Positions 9,451 to 18,058 of a stretch of 64,000 bases of DNA are shown here, one piece after another. A program made the translations under genes and the position numbers. The DNA comes from Sphingomonas sp. TREG-RG-20F-R18-01 (GTDB lineage Bacteria; Pseudomonadota; Alphaproteobacteria; Sphingomonadales; Sphingomonadaceae), in the NCBI RefSeq assembly GCF_022662475.1, contig NZ_JAKNQQ010000002.1:744001-808000 (forward strand). Direction: 5' to 3'. Position 1 is the stretch's first letter; each line of letters begins with the position of its first letter. The notes beneath the pieces are model-generated. The model ran no database searches. It was not told the DNA's origin and worked only from the letters and a program-made list of their open reading frames with translations.

Positions 9451-10077
9451 ATGGTGAACGCAATCCCCAATCCTGGCGGCCATCTGCCACTGTACCTCCT
9501 GATCGCGGGCGTGGTCGCGGTCATGCTGCTGGCGCGGCGCGTACCGTTCATCGGGCGGTTGCTGTCGTTCGCGATGACCGCCGGATCGATCGTGCTGGTG
9601 CTGGTGATCCTGTCCGAGCGCGCGCAGTTCGACCCGATGTTCGCGCGCATGGCACAGCGCTTCCAACTGGGGCAGCAACAGGCGGTCGGGCGGGAAACGC
9701 ATGTCCGGATGTCGCCCGACGGCCACTTCTGGGTGCGCGTCAAGATCGGCGACATGGAGAAGCGGATGCTGGTCGACAGCGGGGCGACCGTCACCGCGCT
9801 CAGCGCGGACACGGCCGCCGCCGCGGGGATCGAGGCCGGCGATGCGGTGATGCCCGTATTGATGCAGACTGCCAACGGCACGGTCAAGGCGAAGACCGCC
9901 ACGGTGGCGGAGATGCGGATCGGCAACGTCGTCGCGCGCAACGTGCCGGTGGTCGTGTCACCCGCGTTCGGCGACATGAACGTGGTGGGGATGAACTTCC
10001 TGTCGCGCCTGAAATCCTGGCGGGTCGAGGATGGCGTGCTGATCCTCCAGCCGCATCATCCGCAAGGGGTGAGCTGA
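9451..10077 (+). CDS. Membrane-anchored retropepsin-like aspartic protease (TIGR02281 type)
   Basis: 208 residues. An N-terminal hydrophobic stretch (about residues 10-52, LPLYLLIAGVVAVMLL and a second segment) is a membrane anchor, followed by a periplasmic clan AA domain with the active-site motif VDSGATVTALS (catalytic Asp109) and the later GMNFLSRL flap region typical of the DUF/TIGR02281 family. One motif means it must dimerise to be active, as in retropepsins. It lies 66 bp after the GH130 gene and may be cotranscribed. Physiological substrates of the family are unknown. Confidence 0.85.
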   Translation: MVNAIPNPGGHLPLYLLIAGVVAVMLLARRVPFIGRLLSFAMTAGSIVLVLVILSERAQFDPMFARMAQRFQLGQQQAVGRETHVRMSPDGHFWVRVKIGDMEKRMLVDSGATVTALSADTAAAAGIEAGDAVMPVLMQTANGTVKAKTATVAEMRIGNVVARNVPVVVSPAFGDMNVVGMNFLSRLKSWRVEDGVLILQPHHPQGVS

Positions 10078-10113
10078 CGAACGACCGTGCCGGTGCCCTC
10101 GTGAAAGCAAGGG

Positions 10114-10148
10114 CCCAGGGTTCCGCGGGGTCCGCCTGTAACCCTGGG
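10114..10148. terminator. Inverted repeat between convergent genes, candidate bidirectional terminator
   Basis: CCCAGGGTT and AACCCTGGG arms (9 bp, perfect) with a 17-base loop, between the converging aspartic protease and SDR genes. No U tract. It may also be a diverged palindromic repeat. Confidence 0.4.
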
Positions 10149-10180
10149 TCCCGGCTTCCGCCCGGGATCGACAGGCCGAC

Positions 10181-10969
10181 CTACGCGTCGATGCTCGTTC
10201 CGAGCGCGGCGTGGACCAGCCCGCCGTCGACCGTGATCGTGTCGCCGATCACATAATCCCCCGCGCGGCTCGCGAGGTAGATCGCGGCGCCCGCCATGTC
10301 CTCGTCGACGCCGATGCGCTTGGCGGGGATGCTCCTGGCGATCGCCTCGCCGTGGTCGCGCGCGGCCTTGTTCATCTCGCTCGCAAACGCGCCGGGCGCG
10401 ATCGACGTTACGTTGATGTGATCGGTCACCAGCCGCGCCGCCATCCGCTTGGTGAGATAGATCAGCGCCGCCTTCGACGCCTGATAACTGTAGGTCTCCC
10501 ACGGGTTGAGCCGCTGCCCGTCGATCGAGGTGATGTTGATCACCTTGGCCGGGCGGCCTGCGCTCGCGGCGGCCTTGAGCGGTTCGTGGAGCGCCTGCGT
10601 GAGGAAGAAGGGCGACTTGACGTTGAGGTCCATCACCTTGTCCCAGCCCTTCTCCGGGAACGCCTCGAACGGCTCGCCCCAGGCGGCCCCGGCATTGTTG
10701 ACGAGGATGTCGAGCCGGTCGGTGTGCTCAGCGAGTTGCGCGGCGAGCGCCTTGCAGCCCGCCACGGTCGACACGTCCTGCGGCAGCGCGATGCAGTTCT
10801 CGCCCAGTTCGGCGGCGGTTTCGAAACAGACCTCGGCCTTGCGCGCCGAGATATAGACGGTTGCGCCCTGCGCGATGAAGCCCGCCGCGATCATCTTGCC
10901 GATCCCGCGCGAGCCGCCGGTGACGAGCGCGATGCGGCCGTCGAGCCGGAACAGGTTGGTCGTGTCCAT
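10181..10969 (-). CDS. SDR family oxidoreductase
   Basis: 262-residue classical SDR. The Rossmann motif TGGSRGIG, NNAG (VNNAGAAWG) and catalytic Tyr-Lys pair (YSYQASKAAL) are present, and the terminal GDTITVDGG fits the FabG-like branch. It is encoded on the same strand as, and 142 bp downstream of, the acyl-CoA dehydrogenase, the gap being filled by a repeat; both may act in a fatty-acyl or terpenoid breakdown route (inference). The ATG at 10969 directly precedes the nucleotide-binding strand. Confidence 0.9.
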   Translation of the reverse strand: MDTTNLFRLDGRIALVTGGSRGIGKMIAAGFIAQGATVYISARKAEVCFETAAELGENCIALPQDVSTVAGCKALAAQLAEHTDRLDILVNNAGAAWGEPFEAFPEKGWDKVMDLNVKSPFFLTQALHEPLKAAASAGRPAKVINITSIDGQRLNPWETYSYQASKAALIYLTKRMAARLVTDHINVTSIAPGAFASEMNKAARDHGEAIARSIPAKRIGVDEDMAGAAIYLASRAGDYVIGDTITVDGGLVHAALGTSIDA

Positions 10970-10982
10970 TCTTCTTCCTTCT

Positions 10983-11109
10983 TCTCCCTCTCCCGCTTGC
11001 GGGAGAGGGGCGGGGAGAGGGGCCGTCCTGTGAACACGCCGCACTGCCCCTCTCCCGCGCGTCGCTTCCCTTGCTTGCCCTCTCCCCGCCAGCGGGGAGA
11101 GGGAGAAAA
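10983..11109. repeat. Family 6 repeat: paired CTCTCCC hairpins
   Basis: Two nested hairpins (CCCTCTCCCGC-TT-GCGGGAGAGGG at 10986-11008 and a CCCTCTCCCCGC/GCGGGGAGAGGG hairpin ending near 11102) that also pair with each other, separated by a non-repetitive core. Fills the SDR/acyl-CoA dehydrogenase gap. Confidence 0.8.
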
Positions 11110-11111
11110 GA

Positions 11112-12257
11112 TTATCCTCCGCGCTTGATCGTCTCGCGTGCGATGATGATCTGCTGGATCTGGCTGGTGCCCTCGTAGATGCGGAACAGCCGGACGTCGC
11201 GGTACAGCCGCTCGATCCCGTAATCCGCGATATAGCCAGCACCCCCGAAGATCTGCACCGCGCGGTCGGCGACGCGGCCGACCATCTCGCTCGCATAATA
11301 TTTGGCGGCGGCGGATTCCATGACGACGTCCTTGCCCGCATCCTTGGCGGCGGCGGTTTCCAGCACCAGCGCGCGCGCGGCGAGCGCCTCGGTCTTCGAA
11401 TCCGCGAGCATCCCCTGGATCAGCTGGTGGTCCGCGATCGCCTTGCCGAACTGCTTGCGGTCGGTTGCATAGGCGACGCAATCCGCGATCAGCCGCTCGG
11501 CCACGCCGACGCAAACCGCCGCAATGTGCAACCGCCCGCGATCGAGCACGCGCATCGCGATCTTGAAGCCTTCGCCCTCCGCGCCGAGCCGGTTCTCGGC
11601 GGGGACGACGACGTCGTCGAAATGGACGTCGGCGACCTTGGCGCCCTTCTGCCCCATCTTCTTCTCGGGCTCGCCGATGCTGACCCCGGCCAGATCGCGC
11701 GGCACGAGGAAGGCGGACACCCCGCGCGCGCCCGGATCCTCGCCGGTCCGCGCCATCACGGTGAACAGGTCGGCCTTGTCGGCATTGGTGATGTAGCGCT
11801 TGGTCCCCGACAGGCGATACGCCTGCCCGTCGAAGGTCGCGCGCGTCTTGACCGCGCCCGAATCGCTCCCGACCTCGGGCTCAGTCAGCGCGAAGCTGGT
11901 GATAATCTCGCCGCTCGCGATCCGCGGGAGCCATGCCGCCTTCTGCTCGGACGTTCCCGCCATCACGAGGCCCTGGCTGCCGATCCCGACGTTGGTGCCG
12001 AAGGTCGAGCGGAATGCGGGCGTGGTGCGCCCCAGTTCGATCGCGACGCGCGCTTCCTCAGCCATCGTCAGCGCGAGGCCGCCATATTCCTCGGCGATCG
12101 AAAGGCCGAACAGCCCCAGCGCGCGCATTTCCTGCACGACGTCGGCAGGGATCGCGTCATCCGCCTCGACTTGCGCCTCGAGCGGGCGAAGGCGTTCGGC
12201 GACGAACCGGCGGACGGTGTCGATCAGCGCATCGAAGGTTTCGGGGTCGAGTGCCAT
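11112..12257 (-). CDS. Acyl-CoA dehydrogenase
   Basis: 381-residue FAD-dependent acyl-CoA dehydrogenase forming the trans-2-enoyl-CoA. Visible are the N-terminal helical domain, the FAD-contacting FALTEPEVGSDSGA, the central beta domain and the C-terminal RIYEGTSQIQQIIIARE segment. The position of the catalytic Glu differs between subfamilies and was not assigned. ATG at 12257 gives a normal length. Divergent from the SDR/transporter pair at 12414; the 156-bp gap between them holds the promoters. Downstream SDR on the same strand. Confidence 0.92.
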   Translation of the reverse strand: MALDPETFDALIDTVRRFVAERLRPLEAQVEADDAIPADVVQEMRALGLFGLSIAEEYGGLALTMAEEARVAIELGRTTPAFRSTFGTNVGIGSQGLVMAGTSEQKAAWLPRIASGEIITSFALTEPEVGSDSGAVKTRATFDGQAYRLSGTKRYITNADKADLFTVMARTGEDPGARGVSAFLVPRDLAGVSIGEPEKKMGQKGAKVADVHFDDVVVPAENRLGAEGEGFKIAMRVLDRGRLHIAAVCVGVAERLIADCVAYATDRKQFGKAIADHQLIQGMLADSKTEALAARALVLETAAAKDAGKDVVMESAAAKYYASEMVGRVADRAVQIFGGAGYIADYGIERLYRDVRLFRIYEGTSQIQQIIIARETIKRGG

Positions 12258-12413
12258 GGATCCTCTTGCATCGTCTGAGGGCGAAGCCGTGTCCCCGCCG
12301 CGATGCCCCAAACCGTCGCGCGCTGCAAACCCGAAATTCCAAAACCATTCGTCGACAGGCGCATTGACCGGCTTAACGCCCGTACTACTATGCCCAAAAG
12401 TGTGGAGAGTAAG

Positions 12414-13247
12414 ATGCGTTTTGCAGGCAAGCGAGCTGTCGTCACCGGCGGAGCCTCCGGCATCGGGCGCGCCACCGCGCTCCGGCTGGTGCGTGAGGGG
12501 GCCGAAGTCTGGATCGGCGATATCGACGAGGCCGGCGGCGCCGAGGTCGCGCAAACGTCGAACGGCCGGATCCATTTCCAGCGGACCGACGTGCTTCAGG
12601 CAGCCGAGATCGAGGCGCTGATGCATGCCGCCGACGCGGCCGGCGGGCTCGACGTCGTGTTCAACAATGCCGGCGCGGGCGGATCGCGCGATTCGATCGA
12701 CGCGATCTCGCCCGAGGATTGGGACCGGACGCAGGCGCTGCTGCTGCGCTCGGTCGCGCTCGGCATCCGCTACGCCGCGCCGCTGATGATCGCGCGGGGG
12801 CAGGGCGGGGCGATCGTCAACACGTCGTCGGTCGCAGCACTCCAGACGGGGGCGGCGCCGACGGCTTACTCGGTCGCCAAGGCCGGGGTGCTGCATCTCA
12901 CGACGCTGGCCGCGGCGGACCTCGCGCAGTACAGGATCCGCGTGAACGCAGTGTGCCCGGGCTTCATCACGACCAACATCTTCACCTCCGCGCTCGGCAT
13001 TTCAGGGGAGAAGCGCGATATGGCGAACGGTATGATCGGCCAGGCGGCGGCGCAGGCGCAGCCGTTGCAACGCGCCGGCACGTCCGACGATATCGCCGCG
13101 GCGGTCGCCTATCTCGCGAGCGAGGATGCGTCGTTCGTCACCGGCACGCGGATTGTCGTGGACGGCGGACTGACGATCGGCCCGCGGCACAGCTGGGACC
13201 CGAAGGCGCCGTCGATGTTCGCCGCGCTGGAGGCATTCGCCTCGTGA
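12414..13247 (+). CDS. SDR family oxidoreductase
   Basis: 277-residue classical SDR: TGGASGIG nucleotide motif, NNAGAGG, catalytic YSVAK, and terminal GTRIVVDGG. The ATG at 12414 has GGAGAG 5 bases upstream; an earlier ATG at 12390 lacks one. Its stop overlaps the GTG start of the transporter by 4 bases (GTGA), so the two are translationally coupled. Substrate unknown, perhaps a hydroxylated product handled by the co-encoded transporter (inference). Confidence 0.9.
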   Translation: MRFAGKRAVVTGGASGIGRATALRLVREGAEVWIGDIDEAGGAEVAQTSNGRIHFQRTDVLQAAEIEALMHAADAAGGLDVVFNNAGAGGSRDSIDAISPEDWDRTQALLLRSVALGIRYAAPLMIARGQGGAIVNTSSVAALQTGAAPTAYSVAKAGVLHLTTLAAADLAQYRIRVNAVCPGFITTNIFTSALGISGEKRDMANGMIGQAAAQAQPLQRAGTSDDIAAAVAYLASEDASFVTGTRIVVDGGLTIGPRHSWDPKAPSMFAALEAFAS

Positions 13248-14674
13248 CCGCGCCGCTCGTCGTGCCCGCGGCACGACGGCTTTCGCTGCGCAGCCGCCTG
13301 TCATTCGGCATCGGGTCGATCGCGTACGGCGTGAAGGACAATGGCTTCGCCACCTTCCTGCTGCTGTTCTACAACCAGGTGATCGGGTTGCCGGCAGGTC
13401 TGGTCGGGCTCGCGATCATGGGCGCGCTGGTGGTCGAGGCGTTCGTCGATCCGCTGGTCGGCTATCTGTCGGACCATACGCGCGGGCGCTGGGGTCGGCG
13501 GCATCCGTGGATGTATGCCTCCGCGCTGCCGGTCGCGATCGGCTGGTGGCTGTTGTGGAATCCGCCCGCGTGGTCGCAGGGCGCAATCCTGCTGTACGTG
13601 TTCGGCAGTGCGCTGCTGGTGCGGATCGCGCTGTCGATGTTCGAAATCCCGGGCGCGGCGCTGGGGCCGGAGCTGAGCTCGGACTATGACGAGCGGACGC
13701 GGCTCTTCTCCTACCGTTACCTGTTCGGCTGGGGCGGCGGGCTGGCGATGCTCGCGCTGGCCTATGCGGTCTTCCTCGTGCCCGATGCGACGCATCCGGT
13801 CGGGACGCTCAACCGCGACGGGTACGCACATATGGCGATCCTTGGGGCGCTGGTGATGGCGACGTCGATCCTCGTGTCGGCAGTCGGGTTGCATCCGGAG
13901 ATCCCGCGCCTGCCGCAGGTGCCCCCGGGCGACGAGACACTCGGCGAGCATTTCCGCGATTTCGGGCAGACCGTGTGGAACCGCGGGTTCCTGTGGCTGA
14001 TGGCGGCGGGGGTGTTCGCCTATACCGCCCAGGGCATTTCGTTCGCGCTCTCGCTCTACATGTACCAGTTCGTCTGGCTGTTCGCGCAGGGCGACTACAA
14101 CTGGCTTTCGGTTGCGCTGATGGCGGGTGCATTGGGCGCGTTCTTCCTGGCGCCCGGGCTGACGCGCGGTGGCGACAAGGCGCGCAGCGCAATGGCGTTG
14201 TCGCTCGGGGCAGGGCTGCTGGTGAGTGCGCCCTATCTGTTGCGCATCCTCGGGCTTTTCCCGGCGCCGGGCTCGCCGCTGCTGTTGCCGGTGCTGCTGG
14301 TGATCTTCGCGGCCAATACCGCCTGCGGGGTCTCGGCGTTCATCCTGGGCGCGGCGATGCTGTCGGACGTGGTCGAGGATTCAGAGGTACGGACCGGCAA
14401 GCGCTCCGAAGGCGTGTTCTTTGCAGGCGGCTTCTTCGTGCAGAAGCTGGTCGGCGGTCTGGGGATCTTCGTCGCAGGCCGGATCCTGGCGTTTGCGGAA
14501 TTCCCCGCCGGGGCGAAGCCCGGGCTGGTACCGGTGGGGACGATCGACCGGTTGACGGTGGTGTTCCTGGTGCTGGAACTGCTGTTCTATGCCCTCGCCG
14601 CCTTCTGCTACTCGCGGTTTCCGTTCGGGCGGGCCGAGCATGACGCGCGGTTGCGGTCGAGCGGGGTGGCCTAG
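13244..14674 (+). CDS. GPH-family (MFS) sugar/glycoside:cation symporter-like transporter
   Basis: 476-residue integral membrane protein with about 12 hydrophobic segments. Features of the glycoside-pentoside-hexuronide family: GSIAYGVKDNGF in the first helix, then DPLVGYLSDHTRGRWGRRHPWM, the GPH loop 2-3 signature. The start is the GTG at 13244, overlapping the SDR stop. Members import sugars, but sphingomonad paralogues are also found in degradation clusters for other compounds, which would fit the SDR and acyl-CoA dehydrogenase neighbours. Substrate not assigned. Confidence 0.85.
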   Translation: MTAPLVVPAARRLSLRSRLSFGIGSIAYGVKDNGFATFLLLFYNQVIGLPAGLVGLAIMGALVVEAFVDPLVGYLSDHTRGRWGRRHPWMYASALPVAIGWWLLWNPPAWSQGAILLYVFGSALLVRIALSMFEIPGAALGPELSSDYDERTRLFSYRYLFGWGGGLAMLALAYAVFLVPDATHPVGTLNRDGYAHMAILGALVMATSILVSAVGLHPEIPRLPQVPPGDETLGEHFRDFGQTVWNRGFLWLMAAGVFAYTAQGISFALSLYMYQFVWLFAQGDYNWLSVALMAGALGAFFLAPGLTRGGDKARSAMALSLGAGLLVSAPYLLRILGLFPAPGSPLLLPVLLVIFAANTACGVSAFILGAAMLSDVVEDSEVRTGKRSEGVFFAGGFFVQKLVGGLGIFVAGRILAFAEFPAGAKPGLVPVGTIDRLTVVFLVLELLFYALAAFCYSRFPFGRAEHDARLRSSGVA

Positions 14675-14746
14675 GGCGGTTGCTGCGCACTTCCGTCGCC
14701 CCGGCGATACGGCACTTAGTCGCCGGCCGCGCCAGGGTAATGACGC

Positions 14747-14770
14747 GGCCCGGCCTTCGCCGGGGTGACG
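14747..14770. repeat. Half copy of family 1 palindromic repeat
   Basis: Single arm (CGGCCTTCGCCGGGGTGACG) in the 162-bp gap between the convergent transporter and lipoprotein genes; the partner arm is degraded. Confidence 0.6.
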
Positions 14771-14836
14771 CAGACTAAGCGACCGTCGCAGGAAAACGGG
14801 ACGGTCGACCCGTGCAGGGCAGCCGCACGCGCGGGA

Positions 14837-15289
14837 TCAGCCCGCGATCGGCCGGATGAACCCGGTGAGTGCCCAGCCGGATTTGCACGGGCCGGTATAG
14901 GGGCGCGGCGCGGCGATCGGCGACCCCACGCCGCAGTCGGTTGCCGGCGCGTCGACTGGCGGCACGACGACCCCCTGCCACCGCTGGTCGAGCGAGCGCG
15001 TACAGCGGAACACCCGCGTTCCCGGGCCAAGCCTGGCGACTTCGTCCGCTTCGGCGAAGGGCGCGGCGCGGAGCGGGAGATAGGCTTCGCCGGCGGGGGA
15101 CAGGTTGACGACTTCGCCGATACCCGCGCACGCCTGGAACGCCGAACCGCCTTCGCCGATTTGCACGGCCTGAATTCCCGGGGCGGGCGCGGTGGTGTTG
15201 GTGTCGTACAGCCCCGCATCGTTGCCAAAACCGCCGCCGCCCGAACAGGCGGCAAGGAGCAGGCATAACGCCGTCGCGGTTCGCTTCAT
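14837..15289 (-). CDS. Putative lipoprotein
   Basis: 150 residues beginning MKRTATALCLLLAACSGGG, a lipoprotein signal with lipobox LAAC (acylated Cys15). The mature part is Gly/Pro-rich then contains an SH3-like pattern (LSPAGEAYLPLRAAPFAEAD, then ending GWALTGFIRPIAG). No enzyme motif. Divergent from the CHAP gene across a 213-bp region, which suggests both are envelope functions. Family not recognised with certainty. Confidence 0.75.
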   Translation of the reverse strand: MKRTATALCLLLAACSGGGGFGNDAGLYDTNTTAPAPGIQAVQIGEGGSAFQACAGIGEVVNLSPAGEAYLPLRAAPFAEADEVARLGPGTRVFRCTRSLDQRWQGVVVPPVDAPATDCGVGSPIAAPRPYTGPCKSGWALTGFIRPIAG

Positions 15290-15502
15290 GCGGCGATTCT
15301 TAGACCGGATGTCAGCGCTTGGCGAGCGCGAAGGTGCGCCTGGGCGCACGGGATACGCCCGAAACGGGCAGTCATCGCAAGCCCAACTCACTTCATCGGA
15401 AAAGGTTCCGTTCATCGGGGCGCAAGGGTTTTCAGGCGGGATCGGACCTGCTTTGAGAGGATCAACGACGATCCAGACCTGTTTCCGACCTTGGGGGGTC
15501 CC

Positions 15503-16054
15503 ATGAATTTCAAGGCTTTGACAGCGCGCTTTGCGCTGATGGTCGCGTGCGGCCTGATGACGGCGACCCCTGCGATGGCGCAGTTCTGGCAGTGCGCCCC
15601 CTATGCGCGCCAGATTTCGGGGATCGACATTCGCGGCAATGCCAACACCTGGTGGTCGCAGGCGGCCGGTCATTATGCGCGCGGTCATGCTCCCAAGGTT
15701 GGCGCGGTCCTCGCTTTCTCGGCGACGAGCCGGATGCGCATGGGCCATGTCGCGATGGTCAGCGAAGTCGTCAGCGACCGCGAAGTCCTGCTGACGCACG
15801 CCAACTGGTCGCGTCGTGGCGGTGTCGAGCGCGACGTCCGCGCGATCGACGTCTCGCCGAACGGCGACTGGAGCATGGTCAAGGTCTGGTACGGCCCGCA
15901 GGGCGACCTCGGCACCTCGGCCTATCCCACCAAGGGCTTCATCTATTCCGACCATGCCCCGGCCAATGACGCCGCTGACGATGCCGTCGAGCAGGGCAGC
16001 AAGGCCCCGATGATCCTGGCATCGCTCGATACGGGCACGACGGTCAGCTTCTGA
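15503..16054 (+). CDS. Exported CHAP-domain protein
   Basis: 183 residues with a Sec signal peptide ending at ATPAMA-Q. A CHAP (NlpC/P60-like amidase) domain follows: catalytic Cys in QCAPYAR near residue 34, His in GHVAMV near residue 80, and Asn in THANWS. Such exported proteins cleave peptidoglycan amide bonds. The C-terminal ~35 residues are acidic and low in complexity. The ATG at 15503 is preceded by a G-rich ribosome binding site; a TTG 12 bases upstream is less likely. Confidence 0.85.
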   Translation: MNFKALTARFALMVACGLMTATPAMAQFWQCAPYARQISGIDIRGNANTWWSQAAGHYARGHAPKVGAVLAFSATSRMRMGHVAMVSEVVSDREVLLTHANWSRRGGVERDVRAIDVSPNGDWSMVKVWYGPQGDLGTSAYPTKGFIYSDHAPANDAADDAVEQGSKAPMILASLDTGTTVSF

Positions 16055-16070
16055 AGCGCGGTCGTCGGAG

Positions 16071-16164
16071 CGTCACCCCGGCGAAGGCCGGGGCCGCCAT
16101 GCGGGGATCCGTGACCGATGTCATGCTCGGCAACTGTACGGCCCCGGCCTTCGCCGGGGGGACG
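16071..16164. repeat. Family 1 palindromic repeat
   Basis: Arms GTCACCCCGGCGAAGGCC and GGCCTTCGCCGGGG with a ~45-base unique core, in the gap between convergent CHAP and msrB genes. It could serve as a bidirectional terminator. Confidence 0.85.
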
Positions 16165-16189
16165 CGGGGTTAGCCTTGCACCGCAGGCT

Positions 16190-16681
16190 TTACACCTTGC
16201 CCGGCGCGAACGTCATCCCGGCGCCGTTCATGCAGTAGCGCTTGCCGGTCGGCTTGGGGCCATCGTCGAACACATGGCCGAGATGCCCACCGCAGCGTCG
16301 GCAATGGACTTCGGTCCGCGCCATGCCGAGCGATCCGTCCGAACGGGTCCGTACCGCATTGGGCAAGGCTGCCCAGAAGCTCGGCCAGCCGGTGCCGCTG
16401 TCGAACTTGGTCTTCGATGAAAAAGCGGGCAGCGCACAGCCACCACAGGCAAACGTGCCCGCACGATGCTCGTTGTTGAGCGGGCTGGTGAACGGCGTCT
16501 CCGTGCCTTCGCGCCGCAGGATCTGATAGGCCGCGGGCGACAGCTTCTTCGTCCACGCCGCGTCGCTGATGTTGATCTCGAACGTTTCGGGCGGGCTGGC
16601 GGTCGCCCCCTTGCAGCCGAACAGCGCGAAGGCGGCAACGCCCGATCCGGCGAGCGTCAGGAAGTGGCGGCGATCATGCAT
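16190..16681 (-). CDS. msrB: Peptide-methionine (R)-S-oxide reductase MsrB, exported by Tat
   Basis: Reduces the R-sulfoxide of methionine. The 163-residue protein carries an N-terminal twin-arginine signal (DRRHFLTLAGSG) that ends near FGC, so it may be a periplasmic, possibly lipid-anchored, enzyme. The MsrB domain has both zinc CxxC pairs (ACGGCA and CRRCGG), GTGWPSFW, and the catalytic Cys in RYCMNGAG. A start at 16681 puts the twin arginines at residues 4-5; an upstream ATG at 16696 is also in frame. An envelope MsrB would repair oxidised surface proteins; it is next to the exported CHAP protein. Confidence 0.93.
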   Translation of the reverse strand: MHDRRHFLTLAGSGVAAFALFGCKGATASPPETFEINISDAAWTKKLSPAAYQILRREGTETPFTSPLNNEHRAGTFACGGCALPAFSSKTKFDSGTGWPSFWAALPNAVRTRSDGSLGMARTEVHCRRCGGHLGHVFDDGPKPTGKRYCMNGAGMTFAPGKV

Positions 16682-16781
16682 GGGGGGTATCCTCAACGGG
16701 CAAAGGCTTACGCAGCCTCCATGTGGTAGCTACGCGGTGCTTCGCCAAGCGGATGCAGGCCGCTTTCCCCCAGGGGGCGCA

Positions 16782-18029
16782 TCAATAACGGCTGATTTCG
16801 ACCGGCAGCTTGCGATAGCCGTGGACGAAGCATGCCGCGACGCGCTCCGGCTCGCCCAGTACGTTGACGCGCATCCGGCGCTTGGCCATTTCCTCGAGCA
16901 GGATCGCCACCTGCAACTCGGCGAGCCGCGCGCCGACACAGCGATGGATGCCGTGCCCGAAGGCGAGATGCCGCCGCGCATTGGGGCGGTCGACCAGGAT
17001 CCGGTCGGCATCCTCGAACACGCTCTCGTCGCGGTTGGCAGAGATGTACCACAGGATCAGCTTGTCGCCGGCAGCGATGTGCTGTCCCTCGAGCTCGCTG
17101 TCGACGGTCGCCGTCCGGCGCATGTGGGCGAGCGGGGTCTGCCACCGGATCACTTCCTGCACCGTATTGTGGATCAGCCCGGGGTCGGCCTCCAGCTTGG
17201 CGCGCGAGTCCGGGAAGCGGTCGAGGCCGTACGCCACCGCGCTCATCGTGTTGCGCGTCGTGTCGTTGCCACCGACGATCAGCAGGATCAGGTTGCCGAG
17301 GAATTCCATCTGGTCCATTTCCGCCATCGCGTCGGAATGGATCATCATCGAGATGAGGTCGGGAGTTGGTGCCTTGCCGACCTTCTGGTTCCACAGGTTC
17401 TGGAAATAGCCGCCGCATTCGTACATGTGCTGCAGCCGCTGCGCGCGGAGTTCGGCGGTTTTCACCAGCTCGATATCGCCTGCCCAGTCCGACCAGAAGG
17501 TCAGCTTGCGGCGGTCTTCCCATGGAAAGTCGAACAGGATCGCGAGCATCTGCGTGGTCAGTTCAACGGACACCCGGTCGACCCAGTCGAACGGCCGGTT
17601 CCAGTCGAGCCCGTCGAGGATCTCGGCGGTGCGCATCCGGATATTGTCGGTCATCCGCGCCATTTCGGAGGGGGTGAAGGCCGGTGCCACGGTACGGCGC
17701 TGGCCGGTGTGCTTGGGCCGGTCCATCGCGATGAACATCGGCATTTTCACGTCACCGCGATCCTCGATGAAGTCGGCGATGGTGATGCCGCCGGCCTGGC
17801 TGGAATACAGGTCGGGCAGCGATTCGACCGCAACGATCGGCTTGTACGTCGAGATCGACCAATAAGGCCCGAAGTCCGACTGCTCGACCCGGTGGACCGG
17901 GCTGGTCGCGCGGAGCGTGCGGAACGGTTCTTGCCACAGGTCGTCGCGGTAGAGTTCCGCCCTGCTGACATCGAGCGGGTCCACCGGCTCCACGAGGACG
18001 GGGTCCGACTCGATCGCTGCGGTCGCCAT
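16782..18029 (-). CDS. Cytochrome P450, CYP153-type alkane hydroxylase
   Basis: Soluble bacterial P450 of 415 residues. CYP153 enzymes hydroxylate the terminal carbon of medium-chain alkanes, alcohols or fatty acids using a ferredoxin and its reductase. Family traits seen: DVKMPMFIAMD, the I-helix GGNDTTRNTMS near residues 253-263, the K-helix ExxR in EVIRWQTPLAHMRR, and the heme loop FGHGIHRCVG with Cys364. No ferredoxin or reductase gene is adjacent, unlike classic CYP153 operons. It lies 29 bp after the ABC permease on the same strand, so probably shares its transcript. A hairpin covers its ribosome binding site (18031-18057). Confidence 0.92.
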   Translation of the reverse strand: MATAAIESDPVLVEPVDPLDVSRAELYRDDLWQEPFRTLRATSPVHRVEQSDFGPYWSISTYKPIVAVESLPDLYSSQAGGITIADFIEDRGDVKMPMFIAMDRPKHTGQRRTVAPAFTPSEMARMTDNIRMRTAEILDGLDWNRPFDWVDRVSVELTTQMLAILFDFPWEDRRKLTFWSDWAGDIELVKTAELRAQRLQHMYECGGYFQNLWNQKVGKAPTPDLISMMIHSDAMAEMDQMEFLGNLILLIVGGNDTTRNTMSAVAYGLDRFPDSRAKLEADPGLIHNTVQEVIRWQTPLAHMRRTATVDSELEGQHIAAGDKLILWYISANRDESVFEDADRILVDRPNARRHLAFGHGIHRCVGARLAELQVAILLEEMAKRRMRVNVLGEPERVAACFVHGYRKLPVEISRY

Positions 18030-18030
18030 T

Positions 18031-18057
18031 GGCTCTCTCCTTCGGGGGGAGAGAACC
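18031..18057 (-). promoter_or_regulatory. Hairpin sequestering the P450 ribosome binding site
   Basis: On the minus strand GGTTCTCTCC pairs with GGAGAGAGCC (10 bp including one G-U pair, 7-base loop) and ends one base before the P450 ATG. The Shine-Dalgarno AAGGAGAGAG lies in the 3' arm, so translation would need the stem to open. Confidence 0.6.
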
Positions 18058-18058
18058 T

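Noticed and set aside
10970..11514. Open frame running from the repeat into the acyl-CoA dehydrogenase region
   Set aside because: It is a frame-shifted reading of the dehydrogenase and repeat; no motif or ribosome binding site.
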